The notes: generated from the letters alone by a model not told the origin. A stretch of 64,000 nucleotides of DNA from Candidatus Gemmiger excrementigallinarum (GCA_019116445.1 DXBP01000049.1:62001-126000), one strand, 5' to 3'. Counted from the stretch's first letter, positions 50,044-59,022 are shown. Translations and numbers: made by a program.

Positions 50044-51303
50044 ATGAGCAAAGTTCTTGTCATCGGCTGCGGCGGCGTTGCCAGTGTCGCCATCCACAAG
50101 TGCTGCCAGGTCAGCGACGTTTTCACCGAACTGTGCATTGCCAGCCGCACCAAATCCAAGTGTGACGCCCTGGCCGAAAAACTGGCCCCCACCACCAAAA
50201 CCAAAATCACCACCGCCCAGGTGGATGCCGACGATGTTGACCAGCTGATCGCCCTCATCAAGAGCTACCAACCTGACCTGGTCATGAACATCGCCCTGCC
50301 CTACCAGGACCTGACCATCATGGACGCCTGCCTGGCCTGCGGCGTCAACTACATGGACACCGCCAACTACGAGCCCGAAAACACCGACGACCCCGAGTGG
50401 CGCGCCATCTACGAGAAGCGCTGCAAGGAAGCGGGCTTCTCCGCCTACTTCGACTACTCCTGGCAGTGGGCCTACAAGAAAAAGTTCGAGGACGCCGGCC
50501 TCACCGCCCTGCTGGGCTGCGGCTTTGACCCGGGCGTGACCCAGGCTTACTGCGCCTATGCCGCCAAGCACGAGTTCGACACCATCGATACCATCGACAT
50601 TCTGGACTGCAACGGCGGCGACCACGGCTATGCCTTTGCCACCAACTTCAACCCCGAAATCAACCTTCGGGAAGTCAGCGCTCCCGGCAGCTACATGGAA
50701 AACGGCCGCTGGGTGGAGATCCCGGCCATGAGCATCAAGCGGGAATACGACTTTGACCAGGTGGGCAAAAAGGATATGTACCTGCTCCACCACGAGGAGA
50801 TCGAGTCCCTGGGCAAGAACTTCCCCGATGTCAAGCGCATCCGCTTCTTCATGACCTTCGGCCAGAGCTATCTGGACCACATGCGCTGCCTGGAGGATGT
50901 GGGTATGCTCTCCACCACCCCCATCAACTACAACGGCCAGGAGATCGTCCCCATCCAGTTCCTCAAAGCCTTGCTGCCCGACCCGGCCAGCCTGGGCCCC
51001 CGCACCAAGGGCAAGACCAACATCGGCTGCATCTTCACCGGCACCAAGGACGGCCAGCCCAAGACCTACTACATCTATAACGTCTGCGACCACCAGGAAT
51101 GCTACCGTGAGGTGGGCAGCCAGGCCATCAGCTACACCACCGGCGTGCCGGCCATGTGCGGCGCCCTGATGATGCTCACCGGCCAGTGGACCAAGCCCGG
51201 CGTCTACACCGTGGAGGAGTTCAACCCCGATCCGTTCCTGGATGCGCTGGATAAGTACGGCCTGCCCCGCAGCGAGAACCGCGCCCCGGCGCTGGTGGAC
51301 TGA
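50044..51303 (+). CDS. Carboxynorspermidine/carboxyspermidine dehydrogenase (saccharopine dehydrogenase family)
   Basis: A 419-residue reductase. The N-terminal Rossmann fold has VLVIGCGGVASVAIHKCC, then IASRTKSKCDALAEKL; the catalytic part has MDTANYEPENTDD and LGCGFDPGVTQAYCAYAA. In this family the enzyme condenses aspartate semialdehyde with a diamine (putrescine or diaminopropane) and reduces it with NADPH. It overlaps nspC (TGATG), the decarboxylase for its product. AAAGGAG lies nine bases before the ATG, in sequence next to the inverted-repeat element. Confidence 0.92.
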   Translation: MSKVLVIGCGGVASVAIHKCCQVSDVFTELCIASRTKSKCDALAEKLAPTTKTKITTAQVDADDVDQLIALIKSYQPDLVMNIALPYQDLTIMDACLACGVNYMDTANYEPENTDDPEWRAIYEKRCKEAGFSAYFDYSWQWAYKKKFEDAGLTALLGCGFDPGVTQAYCAYAAKHEFDTIDTIDILDCNGGDHGYAFATNFNPEINLREVSAPGSYMENGRWVEIPAMSIKREYDFDQVGKKDMYLLHHEEIESLGKNFPDVKRIRFFMTFGQSYLDHMRCLEDVGMLSTTPINYNGQEIVPIQFLKALLPDPASLGPRTKGKTNIGCIFTGTKDGQPKTYYIYNVCDHQECYREVGSQAISYTTGVPAMCGALMMLTGQWTKPGVYTVEEFNPDPFLDALDKYGLPRSENRAPALVD

Positions 51304-52511
51304 TGTCCGCCGTGGATACCCGCCCGCCCTTTGCGGCCATCGGCGGCAGGGTGCCCGGGGAATGGGCGAACCTGCCCACCCCCTGCTACCTGCTGGACGA
51401 AGGGGCGCTGGCCCGCAACGCCGAGATTCTGGGCGAACTGGCCCGGCGCACCGGCTGCAAGGTGCTGCTGGCGCAAAAGGCTTTCAGCAACTACGACCTG
51501 TACCCCATTCTGGCCCCCCATCTGGCGGGCACCGAGGCCAGCGGCCTGTATGAGGCGCGCCTGGGTGCCGAGGAAATGCCCGAGGGAGAGGTCCACGTTT
51601 TCTGCGCCGCCTACCGGGACGACGAGATGGAGGAACTGCTGCGCTGGGCCGACCACATCGTGTTCAACTCCCCGGCCCAGCTGGGCAAGTTCGGCCCCGC
51701 CGCCAAGGCTGCGGGCAAAAGCGTGGGCCTGCGGGTGAACCCCGAGTGCTCCACCCAGGAAGGCCATGCCATCTATGATCCCTGCGCCCCCGGCAGCCGC
51801 CTGGGCACCACCCGCGCCCAGTGGGACGCCGCGGTGGCCCAAAACCCGGCCCTGCCGGAACTTTTGGACGGGCTGCACTTCCATACCCTGTGCGAGCAGG
51901 ATTCCGACGCCCTGGAGGTAACGCTGGACGCGGTGGCCGCCAAATTCGGTGACCTGCTGCCCGCCATGAAGTGGCTCAACATGGGCGGCGGGCACCATAT
52001 CACCCGCCCGGGGTACGATATTGCCACCCTGGAACGCTGCATCGCCCGGGCCCAGGCCGACTGGGGCGTGACGGTGTACCTGGAACCGGGGGAGGCCTGT
52101 GCCCTCAACGCCGGGTTCCTGCTGACCCGGGTGCTGGATGTGGTGCATAACGGCGATACCACGGTGGCCATTCTGGACGCCAGTGCCGCCTGCCACATGC
52201 CGGACGTCATCGAGATGCCCTATCGTCCGCCGCTGCTGTTTGCCGCCGACGCGGGGGAAAAGCCCTGCACCGTGCGGCTGGCGGGCCCCACCTGCCTGGC
52301 GGGGGATGTGATCGGGGATTACAGCTTTGACGCGGAACCCCAGCCCGGCGACCTGCTGGTCTTCGGGGATATGGCGATTTATACCACCTGCAAGAACAAC
52401 ACCTTCAACGGTATGCCGCTGCCCGCCATTCTGGCCCGGGCCGCCGACGGCAGCTGCCGGGTGCTGAAGGAATTCGGCTACCGGGATTTCAAAGTCCGTC
52501 TGGGGCACTGA
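51303..52511 (+). CDS. nspC: Carboxynorspermidine decarboxylase
   Basis: A 402-residue PLP enzyme with an alanine-racemase-type barrel. Lys59 in VLLAQKAFSNY is the Schiff-base lysine; LHFHTLCEQ, LNMGGGHHIT and YLEPGEACALNAG (phosphate and substrate binding) follow, and LAGPTCLAGDVIGDY gives the cross-subunit Cys loop. It decarboxylates carboxynorspermidine or carboxyspermidine to the triamine. Its start overlaps the dehydrogenase stop. Last gene of the operon; a weak hairpin (TTGGGG/CCCCAA, 52534-52552) follows. Confidence 0.95.
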   Translation: MSAVDTRPPFAAIGGRVPGEWANLPTPCYLLDEGALARNAEILGELARRTGCKVLLAQKAFSNYDLYPILAPHLAGTEASGLYEARLGAEEMPEGEVHVFCAAYRDDEMEELLRWADHIVFNSPAQLGKFGPAAKAAGKSVGLRVNPECSTQEGHAIYDPCAPGSRLGTTRAQWDAAVAQNPALPELLDGLHFHTLCEQDSDALEVTLDAVAAKFGDLLPAMKWLNMGGGHHITRPGYDIATLERCIARAQADWGVTVYLEPGEACALNAGFLLTRVLDVVHNGDTTVAILDASAACHMPDVIEMPYRPPLLFAADAGEKPCTVRLAGPTCLAGDVIGDYSFDAEPQPGDLLVFGDMAIYTTCKNNTFNGMPLPAILARAADGSCRVLKEFGYRDFKVRLGH

Positions 52512-52574
52512 AACCGTGTATCGTTTCTTCTCTGTTGGGGCATACTACCCCAAAAAGGGAAGGAGAGTGTAGGT

Positions 52575-53009
52575 ATGATCGAACCGGATACCATCAAACT
52601 GCTGCGGGAATGTGACGCCGGGGTGGCCATGGGCCTTTCGGCCATCGACCAGGTGATGGACACGGCCAAAAGCCAGTCCCTGCGGGACGCGCTGGCCCGC
52701 TGCCGCACCGAACACCAGCAGCTGCAAAACGAGATCGTCACGGCGCTGCACGATTTTCACGACGAGGGCAAGGAACCCAACCCCATTGCCCAGGGTATGT
52801 CCTGGATCAAGACCGGGGCCATGCTCACCATGAACGAGAGCGACGCCACCATCGCCGACCTCATCACCGATGGCTGCAACATGGGGGTCAAATCCCTGAA
52901 CCGCTACCTGAACCAGTACGAAGCCGCCAGCGAGGACGCCAAGGACATTACCAAGCGCCTCATCGCCCTGGAGGAAAAACTGGCCGAGGATATTCGCCGC
53001 TTTTTGTAA
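52575..53009 (+). CDS. Helical-bundle protein of unknown function
   Basis: A 144-residue, almost entirely helical protein (MIEPDTIKLLRECDAGVAMG; SQSLRDALARCRTEHQQLQN; EASEDAKDI-type C-terminal helix KRLIALEEKLAEDIRRFL). The pattern suggests a four-helix bundle resembling ferritin-like or DUF2383-type proteins, with Glu/His positions that could bind metal, but no full ligand set is certain. AAGGGAAGGAGAG precedes the ATG. It stands alone before a strong terminator. Confidence 0.75.
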   Translation: MIEPDTIKLLRECDAGVAMGLSAIDQVMDTAKSQSLRDALARCRTEHQQLQNEIVTALHDFHDEGKEPNPIAQGMSWIKTGAMLTMNESDATIADLITDGCNMGVKSLNRYLNQYEAASEDAKDITKRLIALEEKLAEDIRRFL

Positions 53010-53025
53010 CGGCACAAACACAGCA

Positions 53026-53062
53026 CCGCCCGCCCGGAAATACCCGGGCGGGCGGTTTTTTT
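53026..53062 (+). terminator. Terminator of the helical-bundle gene
   Basis: CCGCCCGCCCGG pairs with CCGGGCGGGCGG, then seven T residues. Confidence 0.93.
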
Positions 53063-53106
53063 GCTGCGGAGCGGTGGAAAACAAACCGGCACCTCTCCGG
53101 GAGTTC

Positions 53107-53128
53107 CTGCATGGAAACGTGGAAAATT
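53107..53128 (+). repeat. Direct repeat, left of the recombinase gene
   Basis: CTGCATGGAAACGTGGAAAATT closely matches CTGCATGGAAAAACTAGGAA at 53783 and following on the other side of the gene. It is part of a near-palindrome TTCCTGCATGGAA. TGCATGGAA occurs a third time over the recombinase start codon (53175). Possibly recombinase binding sites. Confidence 0.5.
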
Positions 53129-53176
53129 ATACAATTATAGCGAAGAAGATTTCACTTTTTGGCAGGAGGGTTTTGC

Positions 53177-53773
53177 ATGGAATCGATGGTTTATGGGTAT
53201 GTGCGTGTTTCCACCAAAGAACAGTGCGAGGACCGGCAGCTGATTGCGCTGCGGGAGTTCCCGGTTGCGGAGAACCATATTTTTATGGACAAACTCAGCG
53301 GCAAGGACTTCAACCGGCCGCAGTACCAGAAGCTGATCCGGCGGCTGAAACCCCATGACATTCTGGTGGTGAAGTCCATCGACCGGCTGGGGCGCAATTA
53401 CGATGAAATTCTGGACCAATGGCGGGTGATCACCAAAAGCAGGCAAGCGGATATTGTGGTGCTGGATATGCCGCTGCTGGATACCCGCCAGACGGGCCGG
53501 GACCTGACGGGGACCTTTGTGGCGGACTTGGTATTGCAGATATTGTCGTATGTAGCGCAGACCGAGCGGGAAAATATCCGCCAGCGCCAGCAGGAGGGCA
53601 TCGCGGCGGCGCGGCTGCGAGGGGTGCGGTTCGGGCGGCCGCGCAAGCAGGTGCCGGCGGAATTTGAGTGGGTCCGGCAGCAGTGGGAGCAGGGACGCAT
53701 CACTTCACGGCAGGCGGCACGGCAGCTTGGCGTGGCGCAGGACACGTTTTTGCGCTGGGCGCACGGAAAATAA
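53177..53773 (+). CDS. Small serine recombinase (resolvase/invertase family)
   Basis: A 198-residue recombinase. The catalytic serine is Ser12 in YGYVRVSTKEQ; HDILVVKSIDRLGRNYDEIL and AQTERENIRQRQQEGIAAAR are family blocks (catalytic Arg, long E-helix). The C-terminal helix-turn-helix reads RITSRQAARQLGVAQDTFLR. AGGAGGG precedes the ATG. It lies between two short direct repeats and next to a large surface-protein gene, so site-specific rearrangement nearby is conceivable, although no inverted segment is evident. Confidence 0.92.
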   Translation: MESMVYGYVRVSTKEQCEDRQLIALREFPVAENHIFMDKLSGKDFNRPQYQKLIRRLKPHDILVVKSIDRLGRNYDEILDQWRVITKSRQADIVVLDMPLLDTRQTGRDLTGTFVADLVLQILSYVAQTERENIRQRQQEGIAAARLRGVRFGRPRKQVPAEFEWVRQQWEQGRITSRQAARQLGVAQDTFLRWAHGK

Positions 53774-53782
53774 GTCGAAATT

Positions 53783-53805
53783 CTGCATGGAAAAACTAGG
53801 AAATT
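53783..53805 (+). repeat. Direct repeat, right of the recombinase gene
   Basis: CTGCATGGAAAAACTAGGAA plus ATT: second copy of the element at 53107-53128, ten bases after the recombinase stop. Confidence 0.5.
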
Positions 53806-53827
53806 CCGTTCGATGCCCAGATACATA

Positions 53828-53852
53828 ATTTGTGCCTTTTTTTGGCACAAAT
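53828..53852 (+). other. Hairpin after the recombinase gene
   Basis: ATTTGTGCC and GGCACAAAT flank a loop of seven T residues. Without a downstream T-run it is only a possible terminator. The gap up to 53972 also holds ATCGTT/AACGAT (53888-53918) in AT-rich, promoter-like sequence. Confidence 0.4.
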
Positions 53853-53972
53853 CACACGCTGCGAAGACGAAACCAAGGGGTTTTGGAATCGTTTTTTATT
53901 ATACGACATAAGAACGATATTGTCTGCCTTTTCGCTCGCGAAGGAAGTCGCAATATGTGAAGAGGAGGACGT

Positions 53973-56900
53973 ATGAAACGCTTATTTTCCACCATCACAG
54001 CGTTGGCTATGGCGGCTTCGCTCTGTATGAGCGCGCTGCCGGTCTATGCTGTGGACGAAACAGCGGAAACGCCGGTGTGCACCTGCACGGAGCTGTGCAC
54101 CGAAGGCACCGTGAATGACACTTGCCCGGTATGTGCCGAGGATTTGACCCAGTGCGCGGGCAAAGCGGCCGAAACCCCGGCGGATTCCGAAGGCGAACCC
54201 GAAGCGGAAACGCCGGTGTGCACCTGCACGGAGCTGTGCACCGAAGGTGCCGTGAATGAGGCCTGCCCGGTATGCGCCGAGGATTCTGCCCGGTGCGCGG
54301 GCAAAGCGGCCGAAACCCCGGCGGATTCCGAAGGTGAACCCGAAGCGGAAACGCCGGTGTGTACCTGCACGGAACTGTGCACCGAAGGTGCCGTGAATGA
54401 TGCTTGCCCGGTGTGTGCCGAGGACCTGACTCAGTGCGCGGGCAAGGCGGCGGAACCCGAAGAGAAACCGGAAGGACCGGAAACCCCGCAGGCCCCGGAA
54501 ACTTCCGAAGAACAGGCGCCCTCCAACGGGAGCAATACCCCGGTCGCTTTGTCAACCGATGGGGAACACGGAACGCACGAGGGGTATACCCCGTTGAATC
54601 AGGCTGCACTGGATGCAATGCTTGGTGAAGACGGTTATATCCTTCCCGAAGGCAGCTATTACCTGGATGGGAACGTGAGCCTGGGACAATATGAAGTGGC
54701 AAATAAAACTGCCCATATCCTAAAAATTGAGGGCAACGTGACTCTTTGCCTTAACGGAAACGTACTGAATCTGATGGAAAACCACATCGAGGTACTGGGC
54801 GCGGACAGCAGCCTGATAATCCAGGATTGCCAGCCGGGTGTGGTGCATAAGTTCCGGGATTTGATGACCACAGGTAGTATTTCTACAGATGAATATGTGG
54901 GGACAGGCAAAGAGCAGGATTTGGGCTGGACATTGGATGAGGAGAGCGGGACCTGCATAGTAAATGGTGGTGTTATTACCAATGGTGACCGTTCGGATGA
55001 GATTGCGCCGACTGGAGACCCGGAAAACGTTGGCAAAGGCGGCGCTATCTATGTGGTAGATGGCAGTCTGACCCTGGAATCTGGCAATATTGCAGGTAAC
55101 CGTGCAGGATTTTCACCGGAAGAAGCTTCTGTTACACCAGTGGATGGTTACGGTGGCGCAGTATATGTAAAAAATGGTTCTTTCACGATGGTGGGAGGAA
55201 GAATCACAGGCAATGCTACACCGGGATGGATTTACAGTATAGGTTTGGGTGGAGGCGTCTGCTTAGATGGAAGTACCTTCACTTTGGAACAGGGGACAAT
55301 AGATTACAACTTTGCATATGGAGACCGGGGCTCCGGTGGCGGTGTTTTTTTAACGAACGGAAGTGACGCCGATCTGAAGGGTGGTAGCATATGTAATAAT
55401 GATAGTTCTTTGGGCGGTGGTATAAACTTAACAGAAAGTAATGCGATTCTCTATGAAGGGTGTTTTATTAAGGAAAATTATGGTGCAAATGGAGCCGGTG
55501 GTGTTGCCTTATATCAAAGTACATTGACAATGTATGGTGGTGCCATCGACAAAAATGAGAATGGTGCTTACTCTACAGGGGGAGTGGGGATATATAACCA
55601 AAGTGTTTTTGAAATGCACGGAGGTTCTATCAGCAAAAACGAAGGCGGCATGAGTGGCGGCGTTTATGTGTCGCTTAGCCAATTCACGATGTTTGAAGGG
55701 CTAATTGATAAGAATCAAAGCCAACGCAATGCCGGTGGTGTAAGTGTGTACTCTGGTCAGTTTGTTATGAAAGGGGGAACGATATCAAATAACCACGCTG
55801 AATATCAGACTGGTACATATGCTGGCGGTGTAAGTATAGAAAGACAAGGAACGTTTGTGATGGAACAGGGAACAATTACAAACAACAGTTCTACTAACAC
55901 CGGCGGCTTGTATAACATGGGAACCACAACCCTGAAAGGCGGTACAATCTCCAACAATTCGGGAACATGGGTAGGAGGAATTAAGACCATTGGTACACTT
56001 AATCTGCAAGGTGGTCAAATATTCGGTAACAAATCCTCAGCAAAGGGTTCCGGCGCCAGCAAAACTTTTGCAAATGGTATACTAGTAGATAGTAGTGGGA
56101 AAATGAGCCTGAGCGGCGCCCCGCAGATCGATTCCGCCGATGATGTGGCGCTGTACATTGCAGACGCTGCCGCTCCTGACGCGGAAAGAAACAGCTACAT
56201 CAATGTAGAAGCTGCCTACACCGGCAGTAATACCAGTCCGGCTACCATTACGCCGGTACTGAATGGCAGAACCCCCACCTGGCTGGAAGAACCCTCTGCC
56301 GCCACCGGCACCAAACTGGTCGTCTTTACCGATGCCGCAGGCGGCGAGTCCGCGGCAGCGGCCGCCGATACGGCAAAATGGTTTGCGCCCAGCGCCGCTA
56401 TGCTGGAACAGGAACGCACCCTGGAAGTGGGCCAGAGCCATCCCCAAAAAACCTGGCTCACCTTTGTCAAATACGCCGACATTGCCCCCGCGGGCATGAC
56501 CATCTATGTGGGCGGTCAGGGCTACACCGGCGTGGTGGATGACTCCGGCACCACTGTGGGGACCAGCAATGGCTTCCCGGTGCCCGGCTTTACGGTCAAT
56601 ATTCCCGGCGTAACCAGCATCGAGGCGGGTGAACTCGGCTTGCAGTACAAAAAGGACGAAACCACCATGCAGTGGGACGCCCAACTGTACGGTACCGGTG
56701 CAACGAAGGTCTATCGGTTTGCACCGGATGAAAACACCGGCAACACCCAGGTGCGCATCCAGTTCCTGCACCAGGTGGGCGACGAGCAGGTCGTGGTAGA
56801 CAGCGATGATTTTGTGGTCACCGATTATCTGAACGAAACCCTGGGTATGCGGGTCTACGGCGAAAGCATCGAGCAGGACTATGTGACCCTGCAATACAAT

Positions 56901-58124
56901 GGCAGAGCCTATTACCTGCGTACCGCCGACTCGCAGATGACCGTGCGCAGCACCACCGACCATGTCCAGTACGGTGCACTGACGAATGACGGCAGTGCGG
57001 TCGCCAAGGACGCCCCCGGCGTGGTCGCGCAGTCCGGCACTACCTACACCATCAACGACAGCAACGTGCAGGTGGCGGATACCTCCGGTGTGGCGCTGCT
57101 CTTTGACAATATCATCGAGAACAACACCAATAAGGAAAACAAGTCCAATACCCAGCTTCTGCGGGAACGGGCCGATGAAGTCCTGGCAGAGGTGGAAACT
57201 CCCAACCTGGATGAAGGCACATACCGTCACTACGAGTGCAAGTATCTGGACCTGGTGGACACCAAAAACGGCAATGCCTGGGTCAAGGCCAGCCAGGGTG
57301 TAACGGTATACTGGCCGCTGCCCGAAGGCACCGATGCCAGCACCAAATTCGAACTGCTGCATTTTACCGATATGCACCGCGACATGGGTGTATCCCAGAT
57401 CGAAAACAAGATCGACACCTGCATAGTAGAGCGGGAAAGCGTAACGGTAGAAGGAGATCACATCACCTTTGAAACGGACGGTTTCTCCCCCTACGTGCTG
57501 GTATGGCAGACCAATACCTCTTCCAGCCAGGGCGATCTGGTGGTTTCCAAAACGGTGGCGGGCAGTCAGGGCGAAACCGACCGCCTGTTCAACTTTACCG
57601 TGACCCTGAGCGGCAGCACCCTCAACGGCTGGTACGGCGGTATGGAATTCAAGAACGGTGTGGCGACCTTCCAGCTGCCCCATAATGGCCGCATCATGGC
57701 CGAGGGGCTGCCGGCAGGCATCACCTACACGGTCACCGAAACCGAGGCCGGCCAGGATGGCTACGTCACAACGGTGGCGGATAACAACGCCACCGGCCGC
57801 ATTGCAGCGGATGGCGTCACCAACGTGGCCTTTGTGAATACCAAAGAGGAAACGACGGAACCTGTACCTTCCCCGGACCCCGGCGAAACCCCGGACAATG
57901 GTTCCAACAACGGGTCGGATTCCGGCTCCAACACCCCTGCCAAGACCCCGGCCCCGGCACAGAATGTTTCTGCCGCCGCGGCACCCGCGGCCCAGGCAGC
58001 GGCTGCGGTGATTCCCCAAACCGGCGATGACAGCCAGCCCCTGATGTGGGTGGTGCTGGCCGCAGGTTCGCTGGGCCTGTTGGCGGTGCTGCTGGCCGCC
58101 AAACGCCGCCGCACAGACAAATAA
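53973..58124 (+). CDS. Large sortase-type surface protein with Cys-rich repeats and beta-helix
   Basis: A 1383-residue exported protein. Signal peptide 1-26; three Cys-rich tandem repeats (about 32-161; ETPVCTCTELCTEG and CPVCAED per unit); a right-handed beta-helix region (about 340-720) of short rungs such as GGAIYVVDGSLTLESGNIAG and FTMVGGRITGN; further beta domains (about 720-1180); a Cna-B/pilin-like domain (GDLVVSKTVAGSQGETDRLF to FVNTKEE); a Ser/Asn/Pro linker; and IPQTGD plus a hydrophobic segment and RRRTDK, an LPXTG-like sorting signal. GAGGAGG precedes the start. Codon use in 54.6-56.1 kb is visibly AT-richer. Likely adhesin. Confidence 0.88.
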   Translation: MKRLFSTITALAMAASLCMSALPVYAVDETAETPVCTCTELCTEGTVNDTCPVCAEDLTQCAGKAAETPADSEGEPEAETPVCTCTELCTEGAVNEACPVCAEDSARCAGKAAETPADSEGEPEAETPVCTCTELCTEGAVNDACPVCAEDLTQCAGKAAEPEEKPEGPETPQAPETSEEQAPSNGSNTPVALSTDGEHGTHEGYTPLNQAALDAMLGEDGYILPEGSYYLDGNVSLGQYEVANKTAHILKIEGNVTLCLNGNVLNLMENHIEVLGADSSLIIQDCQPGVVHKFRDLMTTGSISTDEYVGTGKEQDLGWTLDEESGTCIVNGGVITNGDRSDEIAPTGDPENVGKGGAIYVVDGSLTLESGNIAGNRAGFSPEEASVTPVDGYGGAVYVKNGSFTMVGGRITGNATPGWIYSIGLGGGVCLDGSTFTLEQGTIDYNFAYGDRGSGGGVFLTNGSDADLKGGSICNNDSSLGGGINLTESNAILYEGCFIKENYGANGAGGVALYQSTLTMYGGAIDKNENGAYSTGGVGIYNQSVFEMHGGSISKNEGGMSGGVYVSLSQFTMFEGLIDKNQSQRNAGGVSVYSGQFVMKGGTISNNHAEYQTGTYAGGVSIERQGTFVMEQGTITNNSSTNTGGLYNMGTTTLKGGTISNNSGTWVGGIKTIGTLNLQGGQIFGNKSSAKGSGASKTFANGILVDSSGKMSLSGAPQIDSADDVALYIADAAAPDAERNSYINVEAAYTGSNTSPATITPVLNGRTPTWLEEPSAATGTKLVVFTDAAGGESAAAAADTAKWFAPSAAMLEQERTLEVGQSHPQKTWLTFVKYADIAPAGMTIYVGGQGYTGVVDDSGTTVGTSNGFPVPGFTVNIPGVTSIEAGELGLQYKKDETTMQWDAQLYGTGATKVYRFAPDENTGNTQVRIQFLHQVGDEQVVVDSDDFVVTDYLNETLGMRVYGESIEQDYVTLQYNGRAYYLRTADSQMTVRSTTDHVQYGALTNDGSAVAKDAPGVVAQSGTTYTINDSNVQVADTSGVALLFDNIIENNTNKENKSNTQLLRERADEVLAEVETPNLDEGTYRHYECKYLDLVDTKNGNAWVKASQGVTVYWPLPEGTDASTKFELLHFTDMHRDMGVSQIENKIDTCIVERESVTVEGDHITFETDGFSPYVLVWQTNTSSSQGDLVVSKTVAGSQGETDRLFNFTVTLSGSTLNGWYGGMEFKNGVATFQLPHNGRIMAEGLPAGITYTVTETEAGQDGYVTTVADNNATGRIAADGVTNVAFVNTKEETTEPVPSPDPGETPDNGSNNGSDSGSNTPAKTPAPAQNVSAAAAPAAQAAAAVIPQTGDDSQPLMWVVLAAGSLGLLAVLLAAKRRRTDK
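54066..54455 (+). repeat. Tandem 141-bp repeat encoding a Cys-rich module
   Basis: Two full 47-residue units (54066-54206, 54207-54347) and one partial unit (54348-54455). Each encodes ETPVCTCTELCTEG, a short variable part, CPVCAED and CAGKAAE with six Cys, followed in the full units by an acidic TPADSEGEPEA linker. DNA identity between units is high, so copy number may vary by slippage. Confidence 0.9.
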
Positions 58125-58166
58125 CAAAAGGATTTGTACCGCGGATAACGGGCATACCCTGTAACG

Positions 58167-58197
58167 ACCGGCCTCCCTCCAGGGAGGCCGGTTTTTT
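58167..58197 (+). terminator. Terminator of the surface-protein gene
   Basis: ACCGGCCTCCCT pairs with AGGGAGGCCGGT, followed by six T residues. Confidence 0.93.
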
Positions 58198-58238
58198 GCC
58201 GGGCTGGCGCGGCGAGTTGTGGTTTTTTTGTAAAAACC

Positions 58239-58267
58239 TTGTGCGGAAACGGCAAATGCGGTATAAT
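58239..58267 (+). promoter_or_regulatory. Promoter of the small lipoprotein gene
   Basis: TTGTGC, 17 bases, TATAAT (perfect -10), 50 bases before the start codon. Confidence 0.7.
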
Positions 58268-58317
58268 ACCTTTATATGTCACCCAACTATGATTTCAGCC
58301 CATGGAGGTTTGTCGAT

Positions 58318-58932
58318 ATGAAACGTACCCGCACCTGGATCGCTCTGGCGCTGGCCCTGTGCCTGGCCCTTTCGCTGTCCGCCTGTTCCCCCAAGCAGGC
58401 AATGAAAGATTTTGTTGTCAAAGCCGTCACGGTTCTGGGCTTCCGCGAGGAAGGCGCCGGCGAGGATGAGGAAGCCGCCAAGGTCATGGCCACTGCGGGC
58501 GGCGACGTTACCTTCCCCGAAGGATTCGACTCCACCTCCGCCAAGCTGGTCACCCAGGCGGCGGGGGATACCCTGTACGTGGCCTTCAACGGCATCCAGA
58601 ACCGCAGTACCGAATACTTTGTCCCCGCTTCGGACAGCATCACCGTTACCGGTTATGCCACCACCGAATCCACCAACGAAAACTATCAGGTCTTCAAGGT
58701 GGCGATATGGCAGCTCTCCGACGATAAGACGATGACCAGCTATGTGCAGGGTTCCACCATCTACTACACCACCGACGGCACCTGCTACAACTACACCATC
58801 ACCGGTCTGACCCCCGGCAAGCAGTACAAGGTCAACATCAGCTACGATTCCAGCATCTACTACATCACCGGCGGCCTGAAGATCCAGGGTCTGGGCAGTG
58901 AGGAACTGACCACCGTCGAAGAGGATGCGTAA
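58318..58932 (+). CDS. Small lipoprotein of unknown function
   Basis: A 204-residue protein with signal and lipobox (LALSLSAC, lipid on Cys23). The mature part ends in a fibronectin-III-like beta domain: TCYNYTITGLTPGKQYKVNI, typical of strand E-F of such folds. GGAGG precedes the ATG at 58318. It has its own promoter and terminator. Family not recognised; perhaps a binding or structural protein on the outer membrane face. Confidence 0.75.
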   Translation: MKRTRTWIALALALCLALSLSACSPKQAMKDFVVKAVTVLGFREEGAGEDEEAAKVMATAGGDVTFPEGFDSTSAKLVTQAAGDTLYVAFNGIQNRSTEYFVPASDSITVTGYATTESTNENYQVFKVAIWQLSDDKTMTSYVQGSTIYYTTDGTCYNYTITGLTPGKQYKVNISYDSSIYYITGGLKIQGLGSEELTTVEEDA

Positions 58933-58955
58933 CACCCAAACAAATGAATACCGTG

Positions 58956-58993
58956 CCGCCCGTGCCGTCAGTGTAGACGGTGCGGGCGGTTTT
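58956..58993 (+). terminator. Terminator of the small lipoprotein gene
   Basis: CCGCCCG/CGGGCGG and GCCGT/ACGG stems, followed by TTTTG. Confidence 0.85.
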
Positions 58994-59022
58994 GTGGCTA
59001 CAAAGGGAGGAAAAAACAAAGG

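Noticed and set aside
53107..53972. Invertible promoter (phase switch) for the adhesin
   Set aside because: The repeats around the recombinase are direct, not inverted, and no inverted pair flanks the adhesin promoter region.
54066..54455. CRISPR-like repeat array
   Set aside because: The repeats are in frame, 141 bases long, coding and without spacers.
56082..58127. A 681-codon open frame on the - strand over the adhesin
   Set aside because: Antisense to the sortase-type surface protein; no recognisable domain.
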